Both the position numbers and the translations under genes were made by a program. A stretch of DNA of 64,000 nucleotides from CAJQLB01 sp041392065 (GTDB lineage: Bacteria > Bacteroidota > Bacteroidia > Flavobacteriales > Flavobacteriaceae): contig JAWKMU010000002.1 of assembly GCA_041392065.1 (NCBI GenBank), forward strand, positions 186,001 to 250,000, given 5' to 3'. Shown piece after piece: positions 9,476-17,897 of the stretch; position 1 is the stretch's first letter, and every line of letters begins with the position of its first letter. The notes beneath the pieces were generated by a model. It was given only the letters and a program-made list of their open reading frames with translations, was not told where the DNA came from and made no database searches.

Positions 9476-9769
9476 TTACCTAAGGACAAGTTTTTTAACG
9501 AGTTGTTTCCCTAAGTGTTCATTAAGCATCGCAATGATTTTTTCCTTGCCATAGCTTAGCTCTTCACGTAGTACAGATGAACTTAAATCTACATAAAGTG
9601 TTTCCCTTTTTAACTGCACATTAGTCGTGTAATGGTTTACGCCATTTCCCATTAAATTTGACCAAGCATCTTTAACATCTACTTTGTCCAACCCTTCCTG
9701 AAGTCTGTTTTCTTCAACAAATTCTTTTAAGGCGTCACTTAGTTTTAAATGTTCGTTGTTGCGTTTCAT
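9476..9769 (-). CDS. DUF721 protein (DciA-related)
   Basis: A 97-aa DUF721 protein. Larger members of this family include DciA, the replicative-helicase loader of bacteria lacking DnaC. The family pattern is visible: an amphipathic N-terminus (LSDALKEFVEENRLQEGLDKV), the central VKDAWSNLMG, and the L...TLYVDLSSSVLREEL core. It is the last gene of a unit with recF and a small lipoprotein, 4 bp after the lipoprotein stop. The family call is firm; a helicase-loading role is inferred from the family and the recF linkage. Confidence 0.82.
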   Translation of the reverse strand: MKRNNEHLKLSDALKEFVEENRLQEGLDKVDVKDAWSNLMGNGVNHYTTNVQLKRETLYVDLSSSVLREELSYGKEKIIAMLNEHLGKQLVKKLVLR

Positions 9770-9773
9770 TAAA

Positions 9774-10193
9774 TTATTCCAGTTTTAAAGACTTAAAAGG
9801 TTGATAATGATACTCAAAACCTTGGTCATTAGTAATAATTAGTTCAGTCTCAGAAGCAAGTTTAATGGTTTCCTTAAAGGTAACATTATTTACAGTATAA
9901 TGTATGTTAAGTTTGTTGTTTTCAATTTTTAAGATAAAAGGTGATTCATCATCAGTAACTGTAAATTTTCCATCTAAAGAGGGCATTACCTTTTTTCTAA
10001 ATCCAGACAAATCATTATTGACTTTAAAATAGTCTACAGTTGTACTAATGTTGTATGTTTTTACAACTTCATGATTTTTTTCTACTTGTTTTATTTCCCA
10101 ATAGCCTTCTAAGTGAGATATATAAATTTCAGGATTGTTGCTACAACCAAAAAATCCAAAAGAAACAATTAAGATCAAAAAATAAGCTCTCAT
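9774..10193 (-). CDS. Small lipocalin-like lipoprotein
   Basis: A 139-aa lipoprotein with a signal peptide ending at Cys17 (FGFFGC). The mature part reads as a lipocalin-like beta sheet: LEGYWEIKQVEKN near the start, then alternating strands. Function is unknown. Its start overlaps the recF stop by 4 bp and its stop is 4 bp before the DUF721 start. This is conserved-looking operon packing rather than evidence of a replication role. Confidence 0.75.
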   Translation of the reverse strand: MRAYFLILIVSFGFFGCSNNPEIYISHLEGYWEIKQVEKNHEVVKTYNISTTVDYFKVNNDLSGFRKKVMPSLDGKFTVTDDESPFILKIENNKLNIHYTVNNVTFKETIKLASETELIITNDQGFEYHYQPFKSLKLE

Positions 10194-11269
10194 AATTTAA
10201 ACAATTTATAAGATTGATGCACACGTTTTACAGCATCTTCAGTACGTTCTGGATGTGTATCGCTAATAAAAATTTGTCCAAAATTTTCTTTGTCAACTAA
10301 GCTTATTATTTGTGATACACGTTGGTCATCAAGTTTATCAAAAATATCATCAAGCACCAAAATGGGATTCACTCCACTTTGTGCTTTAATAAAATCGAAC
10401 TGCGCTAATTTTAAAGCAATTAAAAATGATTTTTGCTGACCTTGACTACCAAATTTCTTTATTGGATGCTCATCAATTTCGAAGCTTAAATCGTCTTTAT
10501 GAACTCCAACACTTGTAAATTGTAATGCTCTGTCTTTTTTAATGTTGGCTTCCAATTGTGTTTTTAAATCTCCATCAAAAAGGTCGCTTTTGTAAACTAA
10601 ATTTACAATTTCGTTATTGTTGCTTATCCATTTATAGCGAGATTTAAAAATAGGAATAAAGGTTTCTAAAAATTCAGATCGTTTTTTAAAAATTACATTT
10701 CCAAGATTATTAAGTTGCTCATCATAAACTTCTAAGGAGTCTTTGTTAAAGGTATTGTTTAATGCAAAATATTTTAAAAGAGCATTTCTTTGAGCAATGA
10801 GTTTTTGATAGTTAATCAAATCAGACAAGTAATTTTTATCACTTTGTGAGATAACACTATCTACAAATTTTCTTCGTGTATCACTACCTTCAATAATTAA
10901 ATCACGATCTGCTGGTGAAATAATAACCAAAGGCAAAAAACCTATATGATCACTAAATTTATCATAGTTTTTTCCATTGCGTTTAATGATTTTTTTTTGA
11001 CCTTTTTTTAAGGATACTATTATTTTTTCCTCTCTATTTTCCCTGTCATAAACACCATCAACTACAAAGAAATCTTCATCGTGCTTTATATTTTGAGATG
11101 AGATAGGATTGAAGTAGCTCTTACCAAAAGATAAGTGGTAAATAGCATCTAATACATTGGTTTTTCCGATTCCATTAGGTCCAACAAAACAGTTTATTTT
11201 AGTGTCAAAATCAAACGATTTGCTATCAAAATTTTTGTAGTTAATAAGTGATAACGATTTTAATATCAT
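10190..11269 (-). CDS. recF: DNA replication and repair protein RecF
   Basis: SMC-like ATPase that loads RecA at gapped DNA through RecOR. The Walker A motif is GPNGIGKT (30-37), following the family-typical NYKNFDS. The signature region is KKFGSQGQQKS and the Walker B motif is ILVLDDIFDKLD. The length of 359 aa is typical. It heads the unit recF-lipoprotein-DUF721 and is divergent from a TPR gene. dnaA, dnaN and gyrB are not nearby, so this is not the classical origin cluster. Confidence 0.95.
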   Translation of the reverse strand: MILKSLSLINYKNFDSKSFDFDTKINCFVGPNGIGKTNVLDAIYHLSFGKSYFNPISSQNIKHDEDFFVVDGVYDRENREEKIIVSLKKGQKKIIKRNGKNYDKFSDHIGFLPLVIISPADRDLIIEGSDTRRKFVDSVISQSDKNYLSDLINYQKLIAQRNALLKYFALNNTFNKDSLEVYDEQLNNLGNVIFKKRSEFLETFIPIFKSRYKWISNNNEIVNLVYKSDLFDGDLKTQLEANIKKDRALQFTSVGVHKDDLSFEIDEHPIKKFGSQGQQKSFLIALKLAQFDFIKAQSGVNPILVLDDIFDKLDDQRVSQIISLVDKENFGQIFISDTHPERTEDAVKRVHQSYKLFKL

Positions 11270-11378
11270 AAAATAATTTTGAGTTGAATGCTATTTGAAA
11301 GGATTCATTACCAAAAAAGAAGCTGCAAAATATTGAAAAATAACAAATATTTTACCTTTTTTATCCCAATAAAAATTT

Positions 11379-11386
11379 TATTTTTG
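11379..11386 (+). promoter_or_regulatory. -7 promoter element of the TPR-ribH unit
   Basis: TATTTTTG, a perfect TAnnTTTG, 21 bp before the ATG at 11408. Its position inside the longer open frame argues that 11408, not 11288, is the start. Confidence 0.6.
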
Positions 11387-11407
11387 CGGCGCATTAATAT
11401 AGAAATT

Positions 11408-12175
11408 ATGGCGACTTACAAGAAAAGAGGATATAAACCGAAAACTAAAGAAGATAAAGCAAATCAAATAGAAGAACAGTCTACAACTGCTGAGGTATTT
11501 AATACCTTAGATGAAAGAGCTTCTAAAACTGAAGAATGGGTTATTGCAAACCAAAAGTACATTTTTATAATTGTAGGCTTAGCAGCTGCAATCGTTTTAG
11601 GTTACTTAGGTTATACTAAATTTATTCATGCACCTAAGCAAAGCGAAGCAATGAATGAGATGTACCAAGCACAACAATATTTTGATGAAGCTGTTGCTGG
11701 AGTAGAAAAAGACTCTATGTTCACCTTAGCTTTAAATGGAGGAAATGGGAAGTTTGGAATGATTGATATTGCTAAGGAATACAGTGGTACTAAAGCTGGA
11801 AATCTTGCAAATTATTATGCTGGTATTGCATATTTAAACTTAAAAGATTACCAAAATGCAATATCTTATTTAAGCGAGTTTAAAAGTGATGATGAAATTT
11901 TAGGACCAATTGCTAAAGGTGGTATTGGTGATGCATTTGTGCAATTGAATCAGCCAGAAGATGCATTGGATTACTACGTGAAAGCTGCCGAAATGAAATC
12001 TAATGAATTTACTACGCCAACTTATTTATATAAAGCTGGAACAGTAGCTTTAAAACTTGGTAAAAATGCTGACGCTTTAAAATATTTTAAACGTATAAAA
12101 GACGAATTTTCTTCATCTACTGAAGCCACAAATATAGATGTGTTTATTGGTAGAGCTGAAGCTGCTATCAATTAA
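11408..12175 (+). CDS. Membrane-anchored TPR protein (YfgM-like)
   Basis: A 255-aa protein with a charged cytosolic N-terminus, one transmembrane helix (about 51-69, IFIIVGLAAAIVLGYLGY) and a periplasmic TPR-like helical part (for example NYYAGIAYLNLKDYQNAISY and AKGGIGDAFVQLNQPEDALD). The layout resembles YfgM-type ancillary factors of the Sec translocon. I chose ATG 11408 because a perfect -7 element sits 21 bp upstream and the extra N-terminal residues of the longer frame look non-coding. ribH follows after 3 bp. Confidence 0.85.
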   Translation: MATYKKRGYKPKTKEDKANQIEEQSTTAEVFNTLDERASKTEEWVIANQKYIFIIVGLAAAIVLGYLGYTKFIHAPKQSEAMNEMYQAQQYFDEAVAGVEKDSMFTLALNGGNGKFGMIDIAKEYSGTKAGNLANYYAGIAYLNLKDYQNAISYLSEFKSDDEILGPIAKGGIGDAFVQLNQPEDALDYYVKAAEMKSNEFTTPTYLYKAGTVALKLGKNADALKYFKRIKDEFSSSTEATNIDVFIGRAEAAIN

Positions 12176-12178
12176 AAC

Positions 12179-12661
12179 ATGGCAACAGCAAACAAAAACT
12201 TATCAGATTATGATAAATCTACAATCCCAAACGCGAAGAACTTTCGGTTTGGGATTGTTGTTTCTGAATGGAATAATACCATTACCGAAGGTCTTTATAA
12301 AGGCGCTTATGATGCTTTAATTGATTGTGGTGCTAAGCATGAAAATATTATTCGTTGGGATGTTCCTGGAAGTTTTGAACTTATTTATGGAAGCAAAAAA
12401 ATGCAAGAACATCGCGTTCATGTAGTTATTGCTATAGGTTGTGTAATTCAAGGAGAAACCAAGCATTTTGATTTTGTTTGCGAAGGCGTTACACAAGGCA
12501 TAAAAGATTTAAATGTTTTACACGACACTCCTGTTATTTTTTGTGTACTTACTGATAATAACATGGAGCAATCTCTTGCTCGCTCTGGTGGAAAACATGG
12601 CAATAAAGGTACTGAAGCTGCTATTGCTGCTATTAAAATGGCTGAGTTGCGAAGCAAGTAA
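12179..12661 (+). CDS. ribH: 6,7-dimethyl-8-ribityllumazine synthase
   Basis: Penultimate enzyme of riboflavin synthesis: condenses the ribityl-aminouracil with dihydroxybutanone phosphate in a cage-forming oligomer. Motifs: VPGSFELIYGSKKM, the substrate loop GCVIQGETKHFDFV with catalytic His96, and the C-terminal RSGGKHGNKGTEAA. The length of 160 aa is typical. Co-transcribed with the upstream TPR gene. No FMN riboswitch is visible upstream. Confidence 0.96.
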   Translation: MATANKNLSDYDKSTIPNAKNFRFGIVVSEWNNTITEGLYKGAYDALIDCGAKHENIIRWDVPGSFELIYGSKKMQEHRVHVVIAIGCVIQGETKHFDFVCEGVTQGIKDLNVLHDTPVIFCVLTDNNMEQSLARSGGKHGNKGTEAAIAAIKMAELRSK

Positions 12662-12662
12662 T

Positions 12663-12746
12663 CTGTTTTCAGTAATCAGTACTCATTATTTAGTTAGTAG
12701 GAGACAGTATTGTCTTAGGTCTTAAGTCTTCGGTCATCTGTCTTCC
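12663..12746. repeat. Degenerate heptanucleotide tandem repeat
   Basis: Non-coding stretch after ribH with a continuous 7-bp period. Cleanest units: GTCTTAG, GTCTTAA, GTCTTCG, GTCATCT, GTCTTCC at 12712, 12719, 12726, 12733 and 12740. In the same phase upstream are CAGTAAT (12670), CAGTACT (12677) and CAGTATT (12705). It looks like a decayed short-tandem-repeat tract of unknown role. Confidence 0.65.
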
Positions 12747-12804
12747 AACATAATTTGTTAACAATTTTTGGGATTTATAAGCTCTGATTTCGTTGTTTTT
12801 TAAG

Positions 12805-12812
12805 TACTTTTG
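12805..12812 (+). promoter_or_regulatory. -7 promoter element before the small membrane-protein pair
   Basis: TACTTTTG, a perfect TAnnTTTG, 22 bp upstream of the TTG start at 12835; no TTG lies at the ideal -33 spacing. Confidence 0.5.
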
Positions 12813-12834
12813 AAGAGCATGAACAAGCATAATT

Positions 12835-13077
12835 TTGTTTAAACAACGCCAACATAAACGATTCAATTACAAGCCAAGATATTCCAAAAGTGAAGGCGCA
12901 TTGACTGATTCAGACGAATCTAATAAAAGCAGTGAATTTTCATCAAAATGGCAAAACGTTAGAGATACTAACAAACGAAAGGGGTTTAAGTTGTTTTCAT
13001 TGCCTGTTTTAATTCTGGTTTTGGTACTATTATTGATTTGTATGTACGTGCTAGAAAAAAAGTTCATGTCTAATTAA
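12835..13077 (+). CDS. Small basic single-TM protein, paralogue of the next gene
   Basis: An 80-aa protein with a basic N-terminus (KRFNYKPRYSK) and one C-terminal membrane helix (about 54-73). It shares the (K)xFxYxPRY opening and the TM-at-the-end plan with the following gene, so the two look like diverged duplicates. The only usable start is TTG at 12835; the ATG at 12819 reads into a stop after seven codons. Proteins of the second type are often labelled riboflavin synthase subunit beta in flavobacteria, probably carried over from the neighbouring ribH. No enzymatic features are visible. Function unknown. Confidence 0.65.
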   Translation: MFKQRQHKRFNYKPRYSKSEGALTDSDESNKSSEFSSKWQNVRDTNKRKGFKLFSLPVLILVLVLLLICMYVLEKKFMSN

Positions 13078-13088
13078 AACTCAGTGTT

Positions 13089-13373
13089 ATGGGAATTTTC
13101 AAGTTGCGTAAAAATAAAAAATTCAGTTATCAACCACGTTATTACAAGTCTAATGAGGATGGAAGTAATCCGTTTGAAATCAAACACAAATTTGATGAGT
13201 ATAGAAAAACAGTTGGTAGCCATGGATTAAAAGGAAAATTCAATAATGCTATTGATGAACTGAAAAATGAACCAGATAGAGAGGTTAACAGAAGAGTATT
13301 ATTTATAGCAGCAATATTAATTCTTATTTTCTTGTTTTTTATTGGTTTCGACTTAACCATTTTCTTTTCTTAA
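13089..13373 (+). CDS. Small basic single-TM protein
   Basis: A 94-aa protein: basic N-terminus (KLRKNKKFSYQPRYYKSN), soluble linker, and a C-terminal membrane helix (about 72-93, ending FDLTIFFS). It lies 11 bp after its shorter paralogue and 7 bp before mutL, so it probably shares the mRNA. The family is common in Flavobacteriaceae between ribH and mutL, but its role is unknown. The riboflavin-synthase name sometimes given to it has no support in the sequence. Confidence 0.78.
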   Translation: MGIFKLRKNKKFSYQPRYYKSNEDGSNPFEIKHKFDEYRKTVGSHGLKGKFNNAIDELKNEPDREVNRRVLFIAAILILIFLFFIGFDLTIFFS

Positions 13374-13380
13374 ATAGTTA

Positions 13381-15225
13381 ATGGCAGATATCATTCAATT
13401 ATTACCAGATCATGTAGCCAATCAAATTGCGGCAGGCGAAGTTGTGCAGCGACCAGCTTCAGTAGTTAAAGAGCTTTTGGAAAACAGTATTGATGCTGAT
13501 GCTACAGTAATCAAACTCATCATTAAAGATGCTGGAAAAACCTTAATACAAGTTATTGACAACGGAAAAGGTATGAGTGTTACAGATGCTCGTTTAAGCT
13601 TTGAGCGTCATGCAACTTCCAAAATAAAAGCAGCAGAAGATTTGTTTAATCTGCACACCAAAGGGTTTAGAGGAGAAGCCTTAGCAAGTATTGCAGCCAT
13701 TGCTCATGTAGAACTTAAAACCAAACAAACTCAAGATGAAGTTGGTACTCATCTAAAAATTGAAGGAAGTGAAGTAATGTCTCAAGAGGTAGTTGTAACG
13801 CCTAACGGAACTTCAATTTCTGTGAAAAATCTGTTTTACAATATTCCTGCAAGACGAAATTTCTTAAAATCGAATACTGTTGAAACTCGCCATATCATTG
13901 ATGAATTTCATCGTGTTACATTGGCTCATCCAAATATTGAGTTCTCTTTATACAATAATGGAAGTGAATTGTTTCATCTTCCTGTTAGTAATTATAGACA
14001 GCGTTTGGTTAATACTTTTGGTAGTAAAACCAATGAAAAATTAGTTCCTGTAGAAGAAGAAACCGAAGTCTTAAAAATATCTGGATTTGTCGTAAAACCA
14101 GAGTTTGCTAAAAAAACTCGTGGTGAGCAATTCTTTTTTGTAAACAACAGGTTTATAAAAAGCTCGTACTTAAATCATTCAGTAAATGCTGCTTTTGACG
14201 GCTTGCTAAAACCAAATACACATGCTTCTTATTTTTTATATCTGACTGTAAATCCTAAGAGCATCGATATTAACATTCATCCAACAAAAACAGAAATTAA
14301 GTTTGATGATGAACATACACTTTATGCTATTTTACGTTCGGCAGTAAAACATAGTTTGGGTCAGTTTAACATTGCACCAGTTTTGGATTTTGAGCATGAT
14401 AGCAATTTAGATACACCTTACAGTTTTCAAAACAAAACTGCTCAAAGCCCAATAGTTGAGGTAGATAGAACTTTTAACCCTTTTAAAGAAGAAAAACCTT
14501 CTGACTCTGCAAAACCTGCTTATAAAAAACAAAATACAAGTAGTTGGGAAAGCTTGTATGTTGGTTTAGAATCTAAGAGTAATGGTGATTCTGAAGATTT
14601 TAGTGAAGTTCATTTTGAGAGTGAAGACGAAGCTTTAACCATGTTTAATGACGAAGCTAAAGAAACACAGAAAACCTTTCAGCTTAAAAACAAATACATT
14701 ATTAATACCATAAAATCTGGTATGTTGGTTATCGATCAACATCGTGCGCATCAACGCATTTTGTATGAGGAGTTTTTACAGCAAATCACTATAAAGGAAG
14801 CTATTAGTCAGCAATTACTATTTCCTATTGCGTTGCATTTTGACACACAAGAAATAAGAGTTTTAGAAACTTTAAAGCCTCAATTGGAACAAACAGGATT
14901 TATGTTTTCTAAGTTTGAAGATGATAATGTTGAACTTCAAGGAATTCCGAGTTCAGTAACTAACAATCAAGCATCCTTTGTGCTGGAGCAACTCATACAT
15001 GATGCACAACATGAAGTTCCTGATAGTCATTTTAGTCAAACTGATATGTTGGCAAAATCGTTGGCAAAATCCTTAGCCATTAAAACAGGACAGCAACTCA
15101 CCAACGAAGAACAAGAGCATTTGGTTAACAAACTGTTTGCTTGTAAAGAACCTTCTACAACACCAAACAATAAACCAACGTTTATCACTATGAATGTTGA
15201 TGATTTAGATAAAAAATTCATGTAA
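13381..15225 (+). CDS. mutL: DNA mismatch repair protein MutL
   Basis: GHKL ATPase that couples MutS to strand removal. N-terminal motifs are intact: IAAGEVVQRPASVVKELLENS (about 16-36), DNGKGM (60-65), and TKGFRGEALASI. The C-terminal dimerisation domain starts near residue 430. Where endonuclease-type MutLs have DQHAxxExxxxE, this one reads DQHRAHQRILYE, with Gln at the metal-binding Glu. The C-terminal CPHGRPT-like motif reads TPNNKPT, lacking the Cys and His. The nicking site therefore looks altered. The length of 614 aa is normal. Confidence 0.95.
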   Translation: MADIIQLLPDHVANQIAAGEVVQRPASVVKELLENSIDADATVIKLIIKDAGKTLIQVIDNGKGMSVTDARLSFERHATSKIKAAEDLFNLHTKGFRGEALASIAAIAHVELKTKQTQDEVGTHLKIEGSEVMSQEVVVTPNGTSISVKNLFYNIPARRNFLKSNTVETRHIIDEFHRVTLAHPNIEFSLYNNGSELFHLPVSNYRQRLVNTFGSKTNEKLVPVEEETEVLKISGFVVKPEFAKKTRGEQFFFVNNRFIKSSYLNHSVNAAFDGLLKPNTHASYFLYLTVNPKSIDINIHPTKTEIKFDDEHTLYAILRSAVKHSLGQFNIAPVLDFEHDSNLDTPYSFQNKTAQSPIVEVDRTFNPFKEEKPSDSAKPAYKKQNTSSWESLYVGLESKSNGDSEDFSEVHFESEDEALTMFNDEAKETQKTFQLKNKYIINTIKSGMLVIDQHRAHQRILYEEFLQQITIKEAISQQLLFPIALHFDTQEIRVLETLKPQLEQTGFMFSKFEDDNVELQGIPSSVTNNQASFVLEQLIHDAQHEVPDSHFSQTDMLAKSLAKSLAIKTGQQLTNEEQEHLVNKLFACKEPSTTPNNKPTFITMNVDDLDKKFM

Positions 15226-15229
15226 AATT

Positions 15230-15979
15230 ATGATGAGGATTACAGAAACAGTAAAGCATTTGTTGATTATAAACGTCTTGATGTTTATTGGAACTATGGC
15301 TATTGGAAATGGCGAGTTGTTTTACAAGTGGTTTGCTTTATATTTTCCTAAAAATGAATTGTTTCAACCATGGCAAGTAATTACGCATATGTTTATGCAT
15401 GGAAGTCCTACACATATTTTGTTCAATATGTTTGCATTATGGATGTTTGGTACAGCTGTAGAGCATCAATTAGGAAGTAAAAAATTCTTGTTTATTTACA
15501 TTTCTGCTGGACTTGGAGCAGTGTTGTTTCAGCTAGGATATTATTATTTTAATTATTTGTCTATAGAACAAGAATTAATAGGATCTGGAATAACAAAGGA
15601 TCAGATTATTAATATCATGCAGACTAAAAGTTGGAATTTTCAAACGACTAATTCTCAAGAATTACTATTAAATAACTTACATTCAGTTTATAACGCCTCA
15701 ATGGTTGGAGCTTCTGGTTGTATCATGGGAATTTTGGCTGCTTTTGGCATGATGAATCCTGAGGCTAAATTGATGATGATATTTTTACCAATACCTATCA
15801 AGGCGAAGTACTTTATTCCAGGTATTATCATTTTAGATATTATTTCTGCCATAACTGGTCAATCATTCTTTAGCCCAAGTAATACAGCTTATATGGCTCA
15901 CGTTGGTGGTGCATTAACAGGATTCTTTATTATGTGGTATTGGCGAAAAAATCAGTTTAATAAAAACAGGTGGAACTAA
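15230..15979 (+). CDS. Rhomboid family intramembrane serine protease
   Basis: Six-TM-type rhomboid that cleaves transmembrane substrates within the bilayer. The catalytic pair is Ser162 in VGASGCIMG and His224 in YMAHVGGALTGF. The family HxxxN element is HILFNMFALWMFG (His62-Asn66). The length of 249 aa is usual. It starts 4 bp after mutL and abuts a second rhomboid gene with no gap. ATG at 15230 or 15233 is possible. Substrates unknown. Confidence 0.9.
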   Translation: MMRITETVKHLLIINVLMFIGTMAIGNGELFYKWFALYFPKNELFQPWQVITHMFMHGSPTHILFNMFALWMFGTAVEHQLGSKKFLFIYISAGLGAVLFQLGYYYFNYLSIEQELIGSGITKDQIINIMQTKSWNFQTTNSQELLLNNLHSVYNASMVGASGCIMGILAAFGMMNPEAKLMMIFLPIPIKAKYFIPGIIILDIISAITGQSFFSPSNTAYMAHVGGALTGFFIMWYWRKNQFNKNRWN

Positions 15980-16852
15980 ATGACTTCGCTTACTCAAGAT
16001 ATTCAAGATAAACTAAAACGACTTACTGCTTTTGAAAAGATAATCGTTGTAAACATTATTGTGTTCTTTGTTGGTTGGCTTATTTCTGTCTTTAGTGATG
16101 TGACAAGAGCATCTAGTTTATGTTGGCTGGAACTGCCAAAAGAATTTTCGGCATTTATAGTAAAACCATGGAGTATTATTACCTATGGTTTTACACATAT
16201 TGAGTTATGGCATTTGCTTATGAATATGTTGGTTTTATATTTTGTTGGGCGCTCGTTTTCTAATTTGTTCAACATAAAAACTTCTCTTAATATTTACTTT
16301 TTAGGAATTATTTCAGGAGGTTTGGCTTATATGCTTACCTATGCTTTATTTCCCAATTTTTTAAATTATGCTGGCTCACTTGTTGGAGCATCAGCTGGAG
16401 TTAGAGCAACCTTGATTTTTTTATGTGCTTATATGCCACATTATGAAATGCGATTAGGTTCACTGCGTTTTAAGTTAATGTATGTTGGTTTTATTATGGT
16501 TGCATTAGACTTGTTAGGATTGTTTGGTAATAATTCAGGAGGTAATATTGCGCATCTTGGTGGTGATGCATTGGGTTATTTTTATGCGACACGTTTGCGA
16601 CAAGGTACTGACATTGGCAAAGGTTTTGAAAAAATTATGGACGCTTTTTTTGGTTTATTTTCATTTACAAAAAAATCTAAACTAAAAACGGTTCATAAGA
16701 ATAAATCTAAAGTTGGAGGTTATACTAAAGGTGAGTTTAATGAGTTTAATAACCAGAAGAAAATAGATGTTATTTTAGATAAAATAAGTAAAAGTGGTTA
16801 TGAAAGCTTAACCAAAGAAGAAAAGGAGTTTTTGTTTAGAGCGGGAAAATAG
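15980..16852 (+). CDS. Second rhomboid family protease
   Basis: Rhomboid with catalytic Ser138 in VGASAGVRA and His192 in IAHLGGDALGY, plus the ELWHLLMNMLVLYFVG element. A C-terminal soluble tail (about 215-290) is rich in Lys and ends in a short helical motif (DVILDKISKSGYESLTKEE), as in many Bacteroidetes rhomboids. It follows the first rhomboid directly (TAA then ATG), so the pair is co-translated. They are not close copies, so they may have different substrates. Confidence 0.9.
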   Translation: MTSLTQDIQDKLKRLTAFEKIIVVNIIVFFVGWLISVFSDVTRASSLCWLELPKEFSAFIVKPWSIITYGFTHIELWHLLMNMLVLYFVGRSFSNLFNIKTSLNIYFLGIISGGLAYMLTYALFPNFLNYAGSLVGASAGVRATLIFLCAYMPHYEMRLGSLRFKLMYVGFIMVALDLLGLFGNNSGGNIAHLGGDALGYFYATRLRQGTDIGKGFEKIMDAFFGLFSFTKKSKLKTVHKNKSKVGGYTKGEFNEFNNQKKIDVILDKISKSGYESLTKEEKEFLFRAGK

Positions 16853-16873
16853 TCTTCTATCATCAATCATAAA
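16853..16873. repeat. Short heptanucleotide-phased tract
   Basis: GTCTTCT, ATCATCA and ATCATAA follow one another at 7-bp phase from 16852. The composition resembles the longer heptamer tract after ribH. Too short to be certain. Confidence 0.35.
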
Positions 16874-16874
16874 A

Positions 16875-17897
16875 ATGAAAAAACTGAGTTTTGTAAATAA
16901 GGTTATTTTTGCAATTAATTCGCTCTTTGCGATGATGCTTCTTTTGTCTTATATACTTCCTCATGTTGCTCCAAATCGCTTTGCTCTTCTTGCGGTTTTA
17001 AGCTTGGCTGTTCCTTTTTTAATACTATCTAACATATTGTTTTTATTGTATTGGCTCATGAATGCAAAAAAGCAATTGTTGCTTTCGTTATTTGTGTTGG
17101 TTTTAGGTTTTAAGCATGTTGGTTCTCTATATAAGTTTTCAAACTCTAAGAATATTGAAAACGATGATAATATTTCCATAATGAACTTTAATGTTCGGTT
17201 GTTTAATTTATACAACTGGATTCCTGGGAATAACGTACAGCAAGAGATAGTTGATTTTATAAAAAGTGAGGCACCAGATGTTATCAGTTTTCAGGAATAT
17301 CATCCTCATGAAAGCATTGATTTGTCATTTTATAAATATAAGTATGAAGAACTATCTGGAAAAAAGATTAAATATGGTCAGGCTATTTTCTCGAAATTTC
17401 CAATAATCAAATCAGGCTCTATCGAGTTTCCAAATACAGCAAATAATGCCATTTATGCTGATGTTGTAAAGGGTTCTGACACGATAAGAATATACAATGT
17501 GCATTTACAATCTTTAGGAATTGATACAAATAATGAAGAACTTTCAACAGATAATTCTGAACGATTGATTAAACGCGCAAGTGAAACGTTTAAGATGCAA
17601 CAATTTCAGTCTGAGTTGTTTTTATTGCATAAAAAACAATCACCTCACAAAATGATTATTTGTGGTGACTTTAATAACACAGCCTATTCTTATGTGTATA
17701 ATGAAATAAAAGGCGATTTAGTAGATGCCTTTGGAGCAGCAGGAAATGGTTTTGGTAGAACTTTTGATTTTAAATACTTCCCGATTAGAATCGATTTCAT
17801 TTTGGTTGATAAAGCATTTAAAATCAACGGATTTAAAACCTACAATAAGAAGCTATCGGATCATTTCCCAATTCGTGCTAAGGTTAGTTTACATTAA
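16875..17897 (+). CDS. Endonuclease/exonuclease/phosphatase family membrane protein
   Basis: Three N-terminal hydrophobic segments (about 9-28, 33-58, 66-80) anchor an EEP-fold metal-dependent phosphoesterase domain (about 98-340). Core motifs: MNFNVRLFN, ISFQEYH, YNVHLQS, CGDFNNTAYS and the terminal SDHFPIRAKV. The substrate (nucleic acid, phospholipid or inositol phosphate) cannot be read from this. It is the last gene of the mutL-rhomboid run, 22 bp downstream, and its 3' end overlaps the convergent DUF6122 gene by 9 bp. Confidence 0.87.
   Translation: MKKLSFVNKVIFAINSLFAMMLLLSYILPHVAPNRFALLAVLSLAVPFLILSNILFLLYWLMNAKKQLLLSLFVLVLGFKHVGSLYKFSNSKNIENDDNISIMNFNVRLFNLYNWIPGNNVQQEIVDFIKSEAPDVISFQEYHPHESIDLSFYKYKYEELSGKKIKYGQAIFSKFPIIKSGSIEFPNTANNAIYADVVKGSDTIRIYNVHLQSLGIDTNNEELSTDNSERLIKRASETFKMQQFQSELFLLHKKQSPHKMIICGDFNNTAYSYVYNEIKGDLVDAFGAAGNGFGRTFDFKYFPIRIDFILVDKAFKINGFKTYNKKLSDHFPIRAKVSLH

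Noticed and set aside
11288..11407. Longer N-terminus for the TPR protein before ribH
   Set aside because: The extra residues are basic and aromatic without homology character, and a perfect -7 element lies inside, so ATG 11408 is preferred.
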